Assembly: GCF_005889745.1 (NCBI RefSeq)
Contig: NZ_VCKZ01000031.1
Coordinates: forward strand, 1-36,385
Direction of reading: 5' to 3'
DNA length: 36,385 nucleotides
From: Actinomadura geliboluensis
Lineage (GTDB): Bacteria > Actinomycetota > Actinomycetes > Streptosporangiales > Streptosporangiaceae
Both the position numbers and the translations under genes were made by a program. The number at the start of each line of letters is the position of its first letter. The first letter of the stretch is position 1. The notes beneath the pieces are model-generated. The model was not told where the DNA came from. It searched no databases and saw nothing but the letters and a program-made list of their open reading frames with translations. Positions 1-7,139 of the stretch are shown here, in pieces.

Positions 1-40
1 CTCCCCGCACTCCCCCTGCCCGCCCCGTCCAGGAGCCCGC

Positions 41-583
41 GTGCTTTTCGTTTCGCTCGCCTGCCGCCTAGCCCTGGCGGCGGTGATGACGCTGGCGGCG
101 GTGGCCAAGCTCCGCGCGCCGGGCGCCTTCGCCGCCTCCCTGGAGGGGTTCGGCTTCGTCCCGGCGCGGCTGCGCCGCCCGCTGGCCGTGCTCGTCCCGG
201 CTACCGAACTGCTCATCGCGCTGCTGCTGGCGCTGCCCGCCACCGTCACCGCCGGCTTCCTCGCCGCCGCCCTGTTCTGCTGCGGCCTGACGGCGGTCCC
301 GACCCTCGTCGTGGTCCGCGGGCAGAAGGTCGCGTGCGCCTGCTTCGGCGCCTCCGAGACGCCCATGGGCGGCGTGCACATCGCCCGCAACGCGGTCCTG
401 CTCGCGGCGGCCTGCCTGGGCTCGGCCGTGGCGCTGACCCGCGGCGGCGGCGTTCCCGGCGAGCCGCCGGGGATCGCGCTGGCCGTGGTGGCGGCGGGCC
501 TGCTCACCACATTGGCCGTCTTCGTCGACGACATCGCCGCGCTCTTCCGGGCCCCGGTCCCCGCCGGGGACGGGGGCCGGTGA
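41..583 (+). CDS. MauE/DoxX-type redox-associated membrane protein
   Basis: This 180-residue integral membrane protein has about four hydrophobic segments (near residues 5-22, 48-68, 70-92 and 115-132). It carries the C-x-C-F-G motif (Cys99, Cys101) expected of MauE-like proteins, plus a neighbouring Cys80-Cys81 pair. MauE in methylamine-utilisation loci is thought to work with the thioredoxin-like MauD in periplasmic disulfide or cofactor maturation. The gene immediately downstream is such a thioredoxin-fold protein, which supports the assignment. The GTG start has an AGGAG ribosome site five bases upstream. Bases 1-40 show no gene. By inference it passes electrons or thiol redox state across the membrane for the adjacent peptide-maturation genes. 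There is no methylamine dehydrogenase here, so the name reflects family only. Confidence 0.8.
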   Translation: MLFVSLACRLALAAVMTLAAVAKLRAPGAFAASLEGFGFVPARLRRPLAVLVPATELLIALLLALPATVTAGFLAAALFCCGLTAVPTLVVVRGQKVACACFGASETPMGGVHIARNAVLLAAACLGSAVALTRGGGVPGEPPGIALAVVAAGLLTTLAVFVDDIAALFRAPVPAGDGGR

Positions 584-608
584 GTCGCCGGAGCCGGAAA
601 GGACATCC

Positions 609-1196
609 GTGGAATACCTCGTCGCCGGGCTCCTCCTGGCCGCCGCGCTCACCGCGCTGAACCTCCTGCTCACCGTGGCGGCCGTGCGCCGCTGGCGCGC
701 CCACGCGACCGCCCCGCCGGACGGCGGCCACCACGGCCACGACCACGGGCACGGGCACGGCGGCGGGGAGCCGGAGCTGGGCATCGCGCCCGGCGACCGG
801 ATGCCCGCCTTCACCGCGACCGCCGCCGACGGCACGACGGTCACGGCGGCCGACCTGGCGGGCCGTCCGGCGCTGCTCGCCTTCCTGTCCCTGGAGTGCC
901 CCGGCTGCGACGACAGCGTGCCGGGCTTCGCCGAGCACGCGCGGCGCGTCCGGGACGCGGGCGGGCTGGTGCTGGCCACGGTGGTCGGCGTCGACGCGGC
1001 CGGCAGCGACCTGGCCGCCCAGCTCGCCGGCGTCGCCGACCACGTGGTGCCCGAGTTCCTCGACGCGCCGCTCGGCACCGCCTTCGGCGTCCGCCTCTAC
1101 CCCGGCTTCGCCCACTACGGCCCGGACGGCGTCGCCACCGCCACCAGCGTCGGCCTTGACCGACTGAACGCGGCCTTGGCGCCGTCGACGCCATGA
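609..1196 (+). CDS. Membrane-anchored TlpA/MauD-like thioredoxin-fold protein with His-rich linker
   Basis: The 195-residue protein has an N-terminal membrane anchor (residues 3-26). A His-rich linker follows (about residues 41-50, HHGHDHGHGH), then a redoxin/AhpC-TSA type domain with the active-site motif CPGC (Cys97, Cys100) and the cis-Pro region RLYPGF. It should face the outside and handle thiol/disulfide exchange with the upstream MauE-like protein. The GTG start is preceded by GGAAAGGA. Its stop overlaps the ATG of the ABC transporter by four bases, so the genes are probably co-translated. The His cluster is unusual for the family and could bind metal (inference). The target is unknown; the small peptide encoded nearby has no cysteine. 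Confidence 0.8.
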   Translation: MEYLVAGLLLAAALTALNLLLTVAAVRRWRAHATAPPDGGHHGHDHGHGHGGGEPELGIAPGDRMPAFTATAADGTTVTAADLAGRPALLAFLSLECPGCDDSVPGFAEHARRVRDAGGLVLATVVGVDAAGSDLAAQLAGVADHVVPEFLDAPLGTAFGVRLYPGFAHYGPDGVATATSVGLDRLNAALAPSTP

Positions 1197-1558
1197 GCGG
1201 CGATGTGACGGAGCCGAGTGACGGGACGGAGCCCGGCGTCTCCGTCCTGCGCGGCATGAAGGCGGCCTACGCGCTGGCCTGGCGCGCCTGCCCCGGCATG
1301 CTGGCACTCCAGCTCGCCATGGCGGTCGTCGGCGGTACGGCGCCGGTGGCGACCGCCTGGCTGACCAAGATGGCGATCGACGAGCTCACCGCCGCGCACC
1401 CCGCACCGGGACGCTCGTGTGGCTGGCGTCCGCCATCGGCGCCTTCGGCATCGCGACGGCCGTCACCTCGGCCGTCACCACGTACGCGCAGGGGCGGGCC
1501 AGGCGCGCCATCGGCCTGCACTCCCAGGACCGGATGTTCGCCGCGGTCAACCGCATGA
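1193..1558 (+). pseudogene. N-terminal fragment of frameshifted ABC exporter
   Basis: The reading frame starts at an ATG overlapping the TlpA-like stop (ATGA). It encodes the expected start of an ABC exporter: a cytoplasmic lead, then a first membrane helix (MLALQLAMAVVGGTAPVATA) and TKMAIDEL. Around 1408-1410 the frame stops making sense and homology continues in the +1 frame at 1411 onward. Adding one G to the GGG run at 1408-1410 joins the two parts smoothly as ...HPAPG-TLVWLASAIGAF. Residues after about 1410 in this frame are meaningless, and the ORF ends at 1558. This is either a real inactivating or phase-variable frameshift, or a sequencing error in a GC-rich run. Confidence 0.7.
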
Positions 1559-3090
1559 ACGGGCTGGCCCGCCTGGAGGAGCCGCGCTACCACGACCGGC
1601 TGCGGCTGGCCCAGCAGTCCGCCGAGCAGGCCCCCGACCAGCTGGTGCAGATGGGCCTCGCCACGCTGCGGGGCACCCTCGCCGTCACCGGGTTCCTCGG
1701 CGCGCTCGTGGCGATCAGCCCGGTCATGGCGGGCGCCGCGCTGGCGGCGGCCGCGCCCGCGCTGTTCGCCCATCTGACGCTGAGCCGGCGGCGGGCCGGG
1801 CTGCTCTGGCACATCAGCCCCGGCCTGCGGCGCAAGCTCTTCTACCAGATGCTCCTGACGGACCTGCAGGCCGCCAAGGAGGTCCGCCTGTTCGGGCTGG
1901 GGAACCTCCTGCACGGCCGGATGCTCACCGAACTGCGCGCGGCCAACGACGCCGAGGACCGGCTGGAGCGGAGCGTGGTGCGCGTCCAGATCCTCCTCGC
2001 CGTGCTAGGGGCGGTGCTGGCGGCGGTGGGCCTGCTGTGGGCCGTGCACGCCGCGGCCACCAGGACGATCAGCGTCGGCGACGTGTCGGTGTTCATCGCA
2101 TCGCTGGCGGGGCTCCAGGCAGGGCTCGCCGCCCTGGTGGAGGGCATCGCCCAGGGGCACCAGGCCGCGCTGCTCTTCCACCACTACCTGACGGTCGTCG
2201 GGAGCGACGACGACCTGGCCGGGCCTACACGGCCACGGGAACTCGCCCCGCTGTCCCACGCCATCGAGTTCCGCGACGTGTGGTTCCGCTACAGCGACGA
2301 CGCCCCGTGGGTGCTGCGCGGGCTGAACCTGACCATCCCGCACGGCACCACCCTCGGCGTGGTGGGTCTCAACGGCGCGGGCAAGAGCACGCTCGTCAAG
2401 CTGCTCTGCCGGTTCTACGATCCGCAGCGCGGCGCCGTGCTGTGGGACGGGGTGGACGTCCGCGACGTCCCCGTGGAGCAGCTGCGGCAGCGGATCGGGG
2501 CGGTCTTCCAGGACTACATGGACTACGACCTCACCGCCGCCGAGAACATCGGGCTCGGGGACCTGGACGCGCTCGACGACCGGGACCGGATCCGGGACGC
2601 CGCCGAGCGCGCCGGGGTCCACGCGACCATCGAGCGGCTCCCGGCCGGCTACCGGACGATGCTGAGCCGGCTGTTCCACGCCGGGGACGCGGACGGCGAC
2701 CCGGAGGACGCCGCGCTGACGAACGGGGTCCGCCTCTCGGGCGGGCAGTGGCAGCGGCTGGCACTGGCCCGCGGCCTGATGCGCCGGGGGCGCGACCTGA
2801 TGATCCTGGACGAGCCCAGCTCCGGCCTCGACGCGGTGGCCGAGCGGGAGGTCCACGACCGGCTGCGGGAGCTGCGCGCGGGCGCCACGAGCGTCCTGGT
2901 CTCGCACCGGCTCAGCGCCGTCCGGCAGGCCGACCGGATCGTCGTCGTGCAGGACGGACGCATCCTGGAGAGCGGCGACCACGCGTCCCTCACCGCGTCC
3001 CCGGACGGGGTCTACGCCCGCCTCTTCCGCAACCAGGCGGAGGGCTACCAGGAGCAGAGCCCGCAGGAGGACGCGGTGACCGCCGGATGA
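1417..3090 (+). CDS. ABC exporter, transmembrane plus ATPase domains (main part of frameshifted gene)
   Basis: This 557-residue reading frame, openable from a GTG at 1417, holds most of an exporter half-transporter: membrane helices in residues 1-240 and a complete ATPase domain from about residue 285. Walker A is GLNGAGKST (317-325), the signature is LSGGQ (440-444), Walker B ends in LDEP (Asp465, Glu466), and the switch His is His497. All catalytic residues are intact. With the upstream fragment the gene would encode about 632 residues, the usual length for a peptide or lipid exporter. The stop overlaps the ATG of the signal peptidase gene (ATGA). Position in a redox/peptidase/peptide-modification locus suggests peptide export. 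Starting at 1417 would lose the first membrane helix, so the product may not work unless the frame is restored. Confidence 0.8.
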   Translation: MWLASAIGAFGIATAVTSAVTTYAQGRARRAIGLHSQDRMFAAVNRMNGLARLEEPRYHDRLRLAQQSAEQAPDQLVQMGLATLRGTLAVTGFLGALVAISPVMAGAALAAAAPALFAHLTLSRRRAGLLWHISPGLRRKLFYQMLLTDLQAAKEVRLFGLGNLLHGRMLTELRAANDAEDRLERSVVRVQILLAVLGAVLAAVGLLWAVHAAATRTISVGDVSVFIASLAGLQAGLAALVEGIAQGHQAALLFHHYLTVVGSDDDLAGPTRPRELAPLSHAIEFRDVWFRYSDDAPWVLRGLNLTIPHGTTLGVVGLNGAGKSTLVKLLCRFYDPQRGAVLWDGVDVRDVPVEQLRQRIGAVFQDYMDYDLTAAENIGLGDLDALDDRDRIRDAAERAGVHATIERLPAGYRTMLSRLFHAGDADGDPEDAALTNGVRLSGGQWQRLALARGLMRRGRDLMILDEPSSGLDAVAEREVHDRLRELRAGATSVLVSHRLSAVRQADRIVVVQDGRILESGDHASLTASPDGVYARLFRNQAEGYQEQSPQEDAVTAG

Positions 3091-3545
3091 ACCGGGCACT
3101 GGGCTGGGCGGTCCCCTCGGTGCTGGCCGCCGGGGCGGCGGCGCTGGCGGCCCGGAGCCTGCTCTCGACGGTCACCGTGCGGGGCGGCAGCATGACGCCG
3201 ACCCTGCACCACGGTGACGTGCTGCTGGTGCTGCGCCACCGGCGCCGGGCGCGGCCCGGCCGGATCGTGGTCGTCCAGCGGCCCGACCGGCGCACCGGGT
3301 GGCGCGGGCCCGCCGATCCCTCCGGCGGCGACGGCTGGTACGTCAAGCGGGTCCTCGCGGCGGCCGGGGACCCGGTGCCGTCCTGGGTGGCGGGCGACCT
3401 GACCGGCGACGTCCCGCGGGGGATGCTCGCGCTGCGCGGAGACCACCCCCGGTCGGAGGACTCCAAGCAGTGGGGCCTGTGCCCGTCCGACCGGATGTAC
3501 GGGGTGGTGCTGGTGCGGCTGCGCACCGGCGACAAGGTCAGCTAG
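3087..3545 (+). CDS. S26 family signal peptidase-like protein
   Basis: The 152-residue protein has one N-terminal membrane segment (residues 6-25) followed by the signal peptidase I signatures. Ser35 lies in GGSMTPTL (box B) and Lys87 in YVKRVLA (box D), and a C-terminal GDHPRSEDSKQWG resembles box E. The Ser/Lys dyad is therefore present and the enzyme is probably active outside the membrane. It is shorter than housekeeping LepB and resembles the small S26 peptidases found in actinobacterial peptide-modification loci. It overlaps the ABC exporter gene by four bases and converges with the M50 gene, overlapping it by eight bases (3538-3545). The likely role is removal of a leader or signal during export of a modified peptide (inference). 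Confidence 0.85.
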   Translation: MNRALGWAVPSVLAAGAAALAARSLLSTVTVRGGSMTPTLHHGDVLLVLRHRRRARPGRIVVVQRPDRRTGWRGPADPSGGDGWYVKRVLAAAGDPVPSWVAGDLTGDVPRGMLALRGDHPRSEDSKQWGLCPSDRMYGVVLVRLRTGDKVS

Positions 3546-4842
3546 CGGGCGCCGCCTCGGCCTGCGCGTCCGCCTCAGCCTGCGCGTCCGCCTCGGCCGA
3601 GGCGTCGGCCGGGGCGTCCCGCCGGCCGCGGCGGCGGAACCAGTGCCGGTGCGTCCGGACGAAGGTGACCACGAACAGCGCCTGGATGGCGCCCTCGATG
3701 AGGATCAGCAGCGCCGAGTCCAGGGCTTGGAGCACCGGCCCGCCGGTGAAGCCGTCGGCGACGCCCTCGACCGCGCGCAGGAACGCCGTGACCGCGATCG
3801 GCGCGCCGAACAGCGCGAACGAGGTGAGCGTGATGCCGGCGCCGAACACCAGGAAGAACGAGTAGACGCGGGTCGCGAGCCGTTCCCGCCGCGACAGCTC
3901 GGCCGTCGGGTCCTCGACGGTGCCCGGACGCCGGCGCACCGCGGCGGCCGACCAGGCGAGCAGATACCTGGCGTAGGCGAGCCCGTCGTCGAAGAGGTTG
4001 CGGGTCCGCAGCAGTTCGCGCAGCACGAAGTAGAGGTCGGTGCGCATGTAGACCTGGAGCTGGAAGGGGATCGCCATCAGGACGGTGATGACCAGCGCCT
4101 GCAGCAGCGCGTCCACGGTCCCGGGCAGCCCGGCGTGGGCGACGAGCAGCACCAGCGCCGACATCAGCAGCAGGTCCCAGGCGAGCCCGGCGAGGTAGAC
4201 CCGGTACCGGGAGCGGCGCGGCACCCCCCACACCCCCGTGACGTCGGTCTGCGCCACGAGGTTGTGCAGCCGGGTGCCGAAGCCGATGCGTCCGGGCGCG
4301 CCGAGCGAGCGCGCCGCCATTAGGTGCATCAGCTCGTGCACGCTGATCGACACCGACATCATCACCGTGTTGACCAGGACGGTGAACCCGACGTAGTCGT
4401 TCCAGAAGAAGTCCGAGTAGCTCGGCAGCAGCGAGGGCCGCAGGACGAGCGTGACCAGCGCCGCGCCGACCGCCGCCGACCAGAGGAGTTTCGCCGGGAG
4501 GCCGAACAGCCAGGCCGTGTTCCGTTCGGTGAGCCGGGCGAAGTGGCTGCGCGGGGCGTCCTCGGCCGGGTCCGGGAGCGGCTCCCCGTCGATGGACCGC
4601 ACGAACCCCAGGTCGCTGAGGGCCTCCACGAGCTCGCCGAGGTCGACCTCGATGTCGTGCTCGGCGGCGATGCGCTCCTCGGCCGCGGCGACCGTCAGGC
4701 CGTCGCGCAGGAGGACGATCCCGTCCCCGTACACGGCGGGAAGCTCCACGAACTCGCCGATCCGCAGCCGGCCGACGACGACCGCGTCCGGGTCGTCGTC
4801 GTCCGGGCGGACCACCAGCGGGTGGAACTCGACCGTGGTCAC
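3538..4842 (-). CDS. M50-type membrane zinc metalloprotease with PqqD-like N-terminus
   Basis: The 434-residue protein has a soluble N-terminal part (about residues 5-85). Its pattern, ending ...LVEALSDLGFV, resembles PqqD or RiPP-recognition winged-helix domains. Several membrane helices follow, including one with the zinc motif HELMH (His169, Glu170, His173). A possible third ligand is Asp223 in GLAWDLL. It belongs with the putative peptide zinc metalloproteases (SpoIVFB/site-2 type). The GTG start overlaps the stop of the E1-like gene (GTGA), so the two are translationally coupled. The C-terminal 25 residues are an Ala/Glu/Asp repeat encoded by tandem 18-bp units. The likely role is intramembrane cleavage, or binding and delivery, of the peptide made at 6003-6110 (inference). 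Confidence 0.8.
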   Translation of the reverse strand: MTTVEFHPLVVRPDDDDPDAVVVGRLRIGEFVELPAVYGDGIVLLRDGLTVAAAEERIAAEHDIEVDLGELVEALSDLGFVRSIDGEPLPDPAEDAPRSHFARLTERNTAWLFGLPAKLLWSAAVGAALVTLVLRPSLLPSYSDFFWNDYVGFTVLVNTVMMSVSISVHELMHLMAARSLGAPGRIGFGTRLHNLVAQTDVTGVWGVPRRSRYRVYLAGLAWDLLLMSALVLLVAHAGLPGTVDALLQALVITVLMAIPFQLQVYMRTDLYFVLRELLRTRNLFDDGLAYARYLLAWSAAAVRRRPGTVEDPTAELSRRERLATRVYSFFLVFGAGITLTSFALFGAPIAVTAFLRAVEGVADGFTGGPVLQALDSALLILIEGAIQALFVVTFVRTHRHWFRRRGRRDAPADASAEADAQAEADAQAEAAPAS

Positions 4843-5927
4843 GGCTTCCCACAGGCGGGGCAGTCACTGTCCTGCGGGATCTCGATGAAGTACGAGTGGT
4901 CCCACATCGCGTAGTTCCAGTGGAAGACCTTGCCGCGCGCCTGGGTGGGCAGTCCCCCGAGGTGGTAGAGCACCTCCAGCGCGCAGAGGTGCCCGCTGAC
5001 GTTGGCGCTGGCCGCGATCACGGCGTTGGGGCGCTCCTCGGTGAGGGAGCGGCCGTGGGCCTTGAACTCGCGCTGGTCCTCGTGGCGGCGCAGGCACGCC
5101 CAGCATCCCGTCTCGCCCGGCACCAGGCCGCCCACGACGGCCATCGGCCCCGTGTAGAAGCTGACGAACCAGGGGGTGCCGGTCCGCAGCGCCGCCTCGT
5201 TCGTCCAGAACATGATGTCGGGGTGCGGCTCGTCGGCGCAGAGGACGAACAGGTCGCAGTCCTCCATCATCGCGGCTATCCCGTCGGGGCCGTCCGCCTT
5301 GACGGTGTCTCCGGTCACCTTCACGAGGCCGTTCATGGCGCGGAGCCGCTCCACGGCGCGGTCGACCTTGGGCTTGCCGATATCGCCCTCGGTGTAGAGG
5401 AGCTGCCGGGTGAGGTTGGACTCCTCCACCACGTCGAAGTCGGCGACGTGCAGGGCACCGATCCCGCTGGCCACCAGCCCGGCGGCCACCGCCGAGCCCG
5501 TGCCGCCGAGGCCGAGCAGGCCGACCCGCGCGTCCTTGACCTTGGACTGGATCTCGTAGGGCGAGCTGCGCGGCGTCGTGTCGATCCACGCGAAGAAGTT
5601 GCGGGCGGGCTCGTAGCGTTCGGCCTCGGCCTCGTCCAGGTTGCCGGGCAGCGGCGCGCCGGCGTCCTCGACGAAGCCGCCGTCGGTCAGGTCCTGGATC
5701 ACCTCGCGGGCGCTGTCCTCGTCCACGCCGGGATGGGTCTCGGCGAACGCGGCGCACACCTCGTCGACCGTGCGGGTGCCGTCCAGGAGGGTGATGAGCC
5801 GCGCGACGGCGCCGTCCTCGCTGTCCTGGATCTCCGCGGCGACGCCCTGCTGCATCAGGCCGATGAGGATGCGGTCGCCGGGCAGGGCGAGGGGCTGGTG
5901 GACGCGTTTGATTCGAGGGAGCCGCAT
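4839..5927 (-). CDS. E1/ThiF-like adenylyltransferase with PqqD-like N-terminal domain
   Basis: The 362-residue protein begins with a PqqD-like region (about residues 10-90: LLDGTRTVDEVCAAF, then DLTDGGFVED). An E1/MoeB/ThiF fold follows. The nucleotide loop GLGGTG is at 139-144, the acidic motif ADFDVVEESNLTRQ contains Asp163, Asp165, Asn171, Arg174 and Gln175, and the KPK lysines are at 185-187. Two zinc pairs, C-x2-C at 275/278 and 356/359, are complete. All hallmarks of an active adenylating enzyme are present, unlike degenerate partner ThiF proteins. In known families such enzymes adenylate a C-terminal Gly-Gly (ThiS, MoaD, ubiquitin) or a peptide C-terminus (MccB with MccA). The preceding gene encodes a 35-residue peptide ending in Gly-Gly, the obvious candidate substrate. 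The ATG start has GGAAGG upstream. Confidence 0.85.
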   Translation of the reverse strand: MRLPRIKRVHQPLALPGDRILIGLMQQGVAAEIQDSEDGAVARLITLLDGTRTVDEVCAAFAETHPGVDEDSAREVIQDLTDGGFVEDAGAPLPGNLDEAEAERYEPARNFFAWIDTTPRSSPYEIQSKVKDARVGLLGLGGTGSAVAAGLVASGIGALHVADFDVVEESNLTRQLLYTEGDIGKPKVDRAVERLRAMNGLVKVTGDTVKADGPDGIAAMMEDCDLFVLCADEPHPDIMFWTNEAALRTGTPWFVSFYTGPMAVVGGLVPGETGCWACLRRHEDQREFKAHGRSLTEERPNAVIAASANVSGHLCALEVLYHLGGLPTQARGKVFHWNYAMWDHSYFIEIPQDSDCPACGKP

Positions 5928-5955
5928 GCGAGCCTTCCGGTCGTGGACAGGGAAA

Positions 5956-5983
5956 GGCCGGCCAGGCCGTGGCCTGGCCGGCC
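5956..5983 (-). terminator. Strong hairpin between peptide gene and E1-like gene (attenuator candidate)
   Basis: Two perfect 13-bp complementary arms (GGCCGGCCAGGCC at 5956-5968 and its complement at 5971-5983) are separated by two bases. The hairpin lies 20 bases after the peptide stop codon and about 29 bases before the E1 start. On the minus strand it is followed by only three T residues, so it looks like a partial terminator or mRNA stabiliser. Such elements would give more peptide than enzyme. Confidence 0.7.
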
Positions 5984-6002
5984 GGTACGCACTCGGGGAG
6001 GA

Positions 6003-6110
6003 TCAGCCGCCTTCGCGGAGACCGGTCGTCTCGACCTTCTCCAGCCGCTTGATCTCCAGCTTGATCTTCTTGGCCTTCGGGGCCGGTTTCGCCTGTTCGA
6101 CCTTCTGCAT
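6003..6110 (-). CDS. Small Lys/Glu-rich peptide ending in Gly-Gly; putative RiPP precursor
   Basis: This 35-residue ORF starts at an ATG with a strong GGGAGG site four bases upstream. The product is highly charged: an N-terminal MQKVEQAKPAPKAKK, a helix-prone IKLEIKRLEKVE and the tail TTGLREGG. It has no Cys, Ser, Trp, Tyr or Phe, and its only likely side-chain targets are Thr28-Thr29, Lys and Glu. The last residues recall the C-terminal Gly-Gly of ubiquitin-like and ThiS-like proteins, but the peptide is far too short for a beta-grasp fold. It is first in the operon with the E1-like enzyme and M50 protease and is separated from them by a hairpin, typical of precursor genes. I do not recognise the family. 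The frame stays open upstream to 6233, but the ribosome site supports the short form. Confidence 0.7.
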   Translation of the reverse strand: MQKVEQAKPAPKAKKIKLEIKRLEKVETTGLREGG

Positions 6111-6160
6111 GGGACCTCCCGGAGGACCGCGGTGCCGGCGCGCGGTCTCGCGCGCTGTGA

Positions 6161-6186
6161 TGTTGATCATAAGTTCAAGATCAACA
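6161..6186 (-). promoter_or_regulatory. Promoter/operator region of the peptide operon
   Basis: A perfect inverted repeat, TGTTGATC at 6161-6168 and GATCAACA at 6179-6186 with ten bases between, contains on the minus strand a near-consensus -10 hexamer TATGAT (6171-6166). A further GATCAA at 6195-6200 repeats the right arm sixteen bases away. This is the most AT-rich stretch around. No clear -35 is seen at 16-18 bases, which suggests an activator-dependent or repressor-covered promoter. Confidence 0.5.
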
Positions 6187-6225
6187 CTTGGGAAGATCAA
6201 TGAGAGGAGATCTTTGCGTCGCGGG

Positions 6226-7086
6226 TCAGGCACTCAGCGTGTTCCCGATGATGGCGGCGTAGGCGGCCTCGCCCCTGGCGTTCGGGTGCAGCGGAGCGGC
6301 CGGGTTGAGGGGCACGTAGCCCTCCACCCACCGCTTGGTCGCCGACTGGCACGCGTCGTGGCCGGCGCTGGGCGTGACCAGGTCGATGTACGTCGCGCCG
6401 TGGGCGTTCGCCTGGTCGCGGATGACACCGTTCATGGCGTTGACGGCGCCCTGGAGGAAGTTGGCGTCGGTCGGCAGGACGGGCTGGACGGGCCAGCAGC
6501 CGTTCGGCTTGATGTAGAGGCCGTAGCCCGTCACGACGATCCGGGCCTTCGGGGAGCGGGCGCGGATGCCGTCCAGGACGGCGCTGAGGCGCGGGCCGAG
6601 TTCCTGGGTGCGCTGCGCGACCTCGGTCTCGAACTCGCCCTTGCAGGGAGTGGCGGTGGGGTCGAGGTTGACGCAGTCCTCCGCGATGCCGACGAGGCCG
6701 ACGTCGTTGCCGCCGATGGTGAGCGTGACGAGGGTGGTCGAGGCGGTGAGCGCGTCGAACTGCGGCGGGACGGTGCCGGTGTCGACGCCGCCGACGCTCG
6801 TGCTCTGCGGCTCGGTCATGTGCCTGCTCTTCGCGCCGCTGCACGTGACGTCGCGGAGGTTCGCGCCCAGCGCGGCGGCCAGCTCGTGCGCGTAGTTGTG
6901 GGTGGACCGCCCGCACCCGATCGGACCGGTGATGTTCGGGATGAGCGGCCCGGAGGCCATCGAGTCGCCCAGGGCGACGTACTCCACCGGCCCCTCCGCG
7001 AGCGGAGCCGCGTGGGCGGGGGACGCGACGAGGGCCGTGCCCGCGAGGACGAGCGCGCCGACCATGCCGTGCAACAGACGCTTCAT
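6226..7086 (-). CDS. Secreted SGNH/GDSL hydrolase (esterase/lipase)
   Basis: The 286-residue protein has a clear Sec signal peptide (MKRLLHGM, hydrophobic core, cleavage near SPAHA-AP, residue 26-27). Blocks of the SGNH family follow: block I ALGDSMASG with nucleophile Ser42, the GGND block (oxyanion Asn) in TLTIGGNDVGL, and block V with the catalytic His in LHPNARG. The usual Asp three residues before that His is not obvious; some Streptomyces enzymes use a main-chain carbonyl instead. Several Cys residues probably form extracellular disulfides. It resembles secreted actinobacterial GDSL lipases. It is divergent from the PucR regulator at 7184, with a palindrome in the 97-base gap. The gene stands alone. 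Confidence 0.88.
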   Translation of the reverse strand: MKRLLHGMVGALVLAGTALVASPAHAAPLAEGPVEYVALGDSMASGPLIPNITGPIGCGRSTHNYAHELAAALGANLRDVTCSGAKSRHMTEPQSTSVGGVDTGTVPPQFDALTASTTLVTLTIGGNDVGLVGIAEDCVNLDPTATPCKGEFETEVAQRTQELGPRLSAVLDGIRARSPKARIVVTGYGLYIKPNGCWPVQPVLPTDANFLQGAVNAMNGVIRDQANAHGATYIDLVTPSAGHDACQSATKRWVEGYVPLNPAAPLHPNARGEAAYAAIIGNTLSA

Positions 7087-7124
7087 GCCAAACTCCCGGC
7101 GTCATGGACGATGTCGCCGTGATC

Positions 7125-7139
7125 GTCCAGAATCTGGAC
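7125..7139. promoter_or_regulatory. Palindrome between divergent hydrolase and PucR genes
   Basis: GTCCAGAATCTGGAC is a perfect 6-bp inverted repeat with a 3-base centre. It sits 39 bases upstream of the hydrolase start and 45 bases upstream of the PucR start. Its placement fits an operator serving one or both genes; the binding protein is unknown. Confidence 0.4.

Noticed and set aside
1419..3086. Long plus-strand frame in a second register over the ABC exporter
   Set aside because: Arg/Ala/Gly-rich out-of-frame translation; it becomes real only after 3087 as the signal peptidase.
6003..6110. A true ubiquitin-like or ThiS-like protein
   Set aside because: At 35 residues it cannot form a beta-grasp fold; only the C-terminal Gly-Gly is shared, so I treat it as a peptide substrate, not a ubiquitin homologue.
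6111..6233. Longer version of the peptide gene starting at 6233 (76 residues)
   Set aside because: The extra part is rich in unlikely residues, overlaps the promoter-like inverted repeat and has no ribosome site, whereas the ATG at 6110 has a strong GGGAGG.
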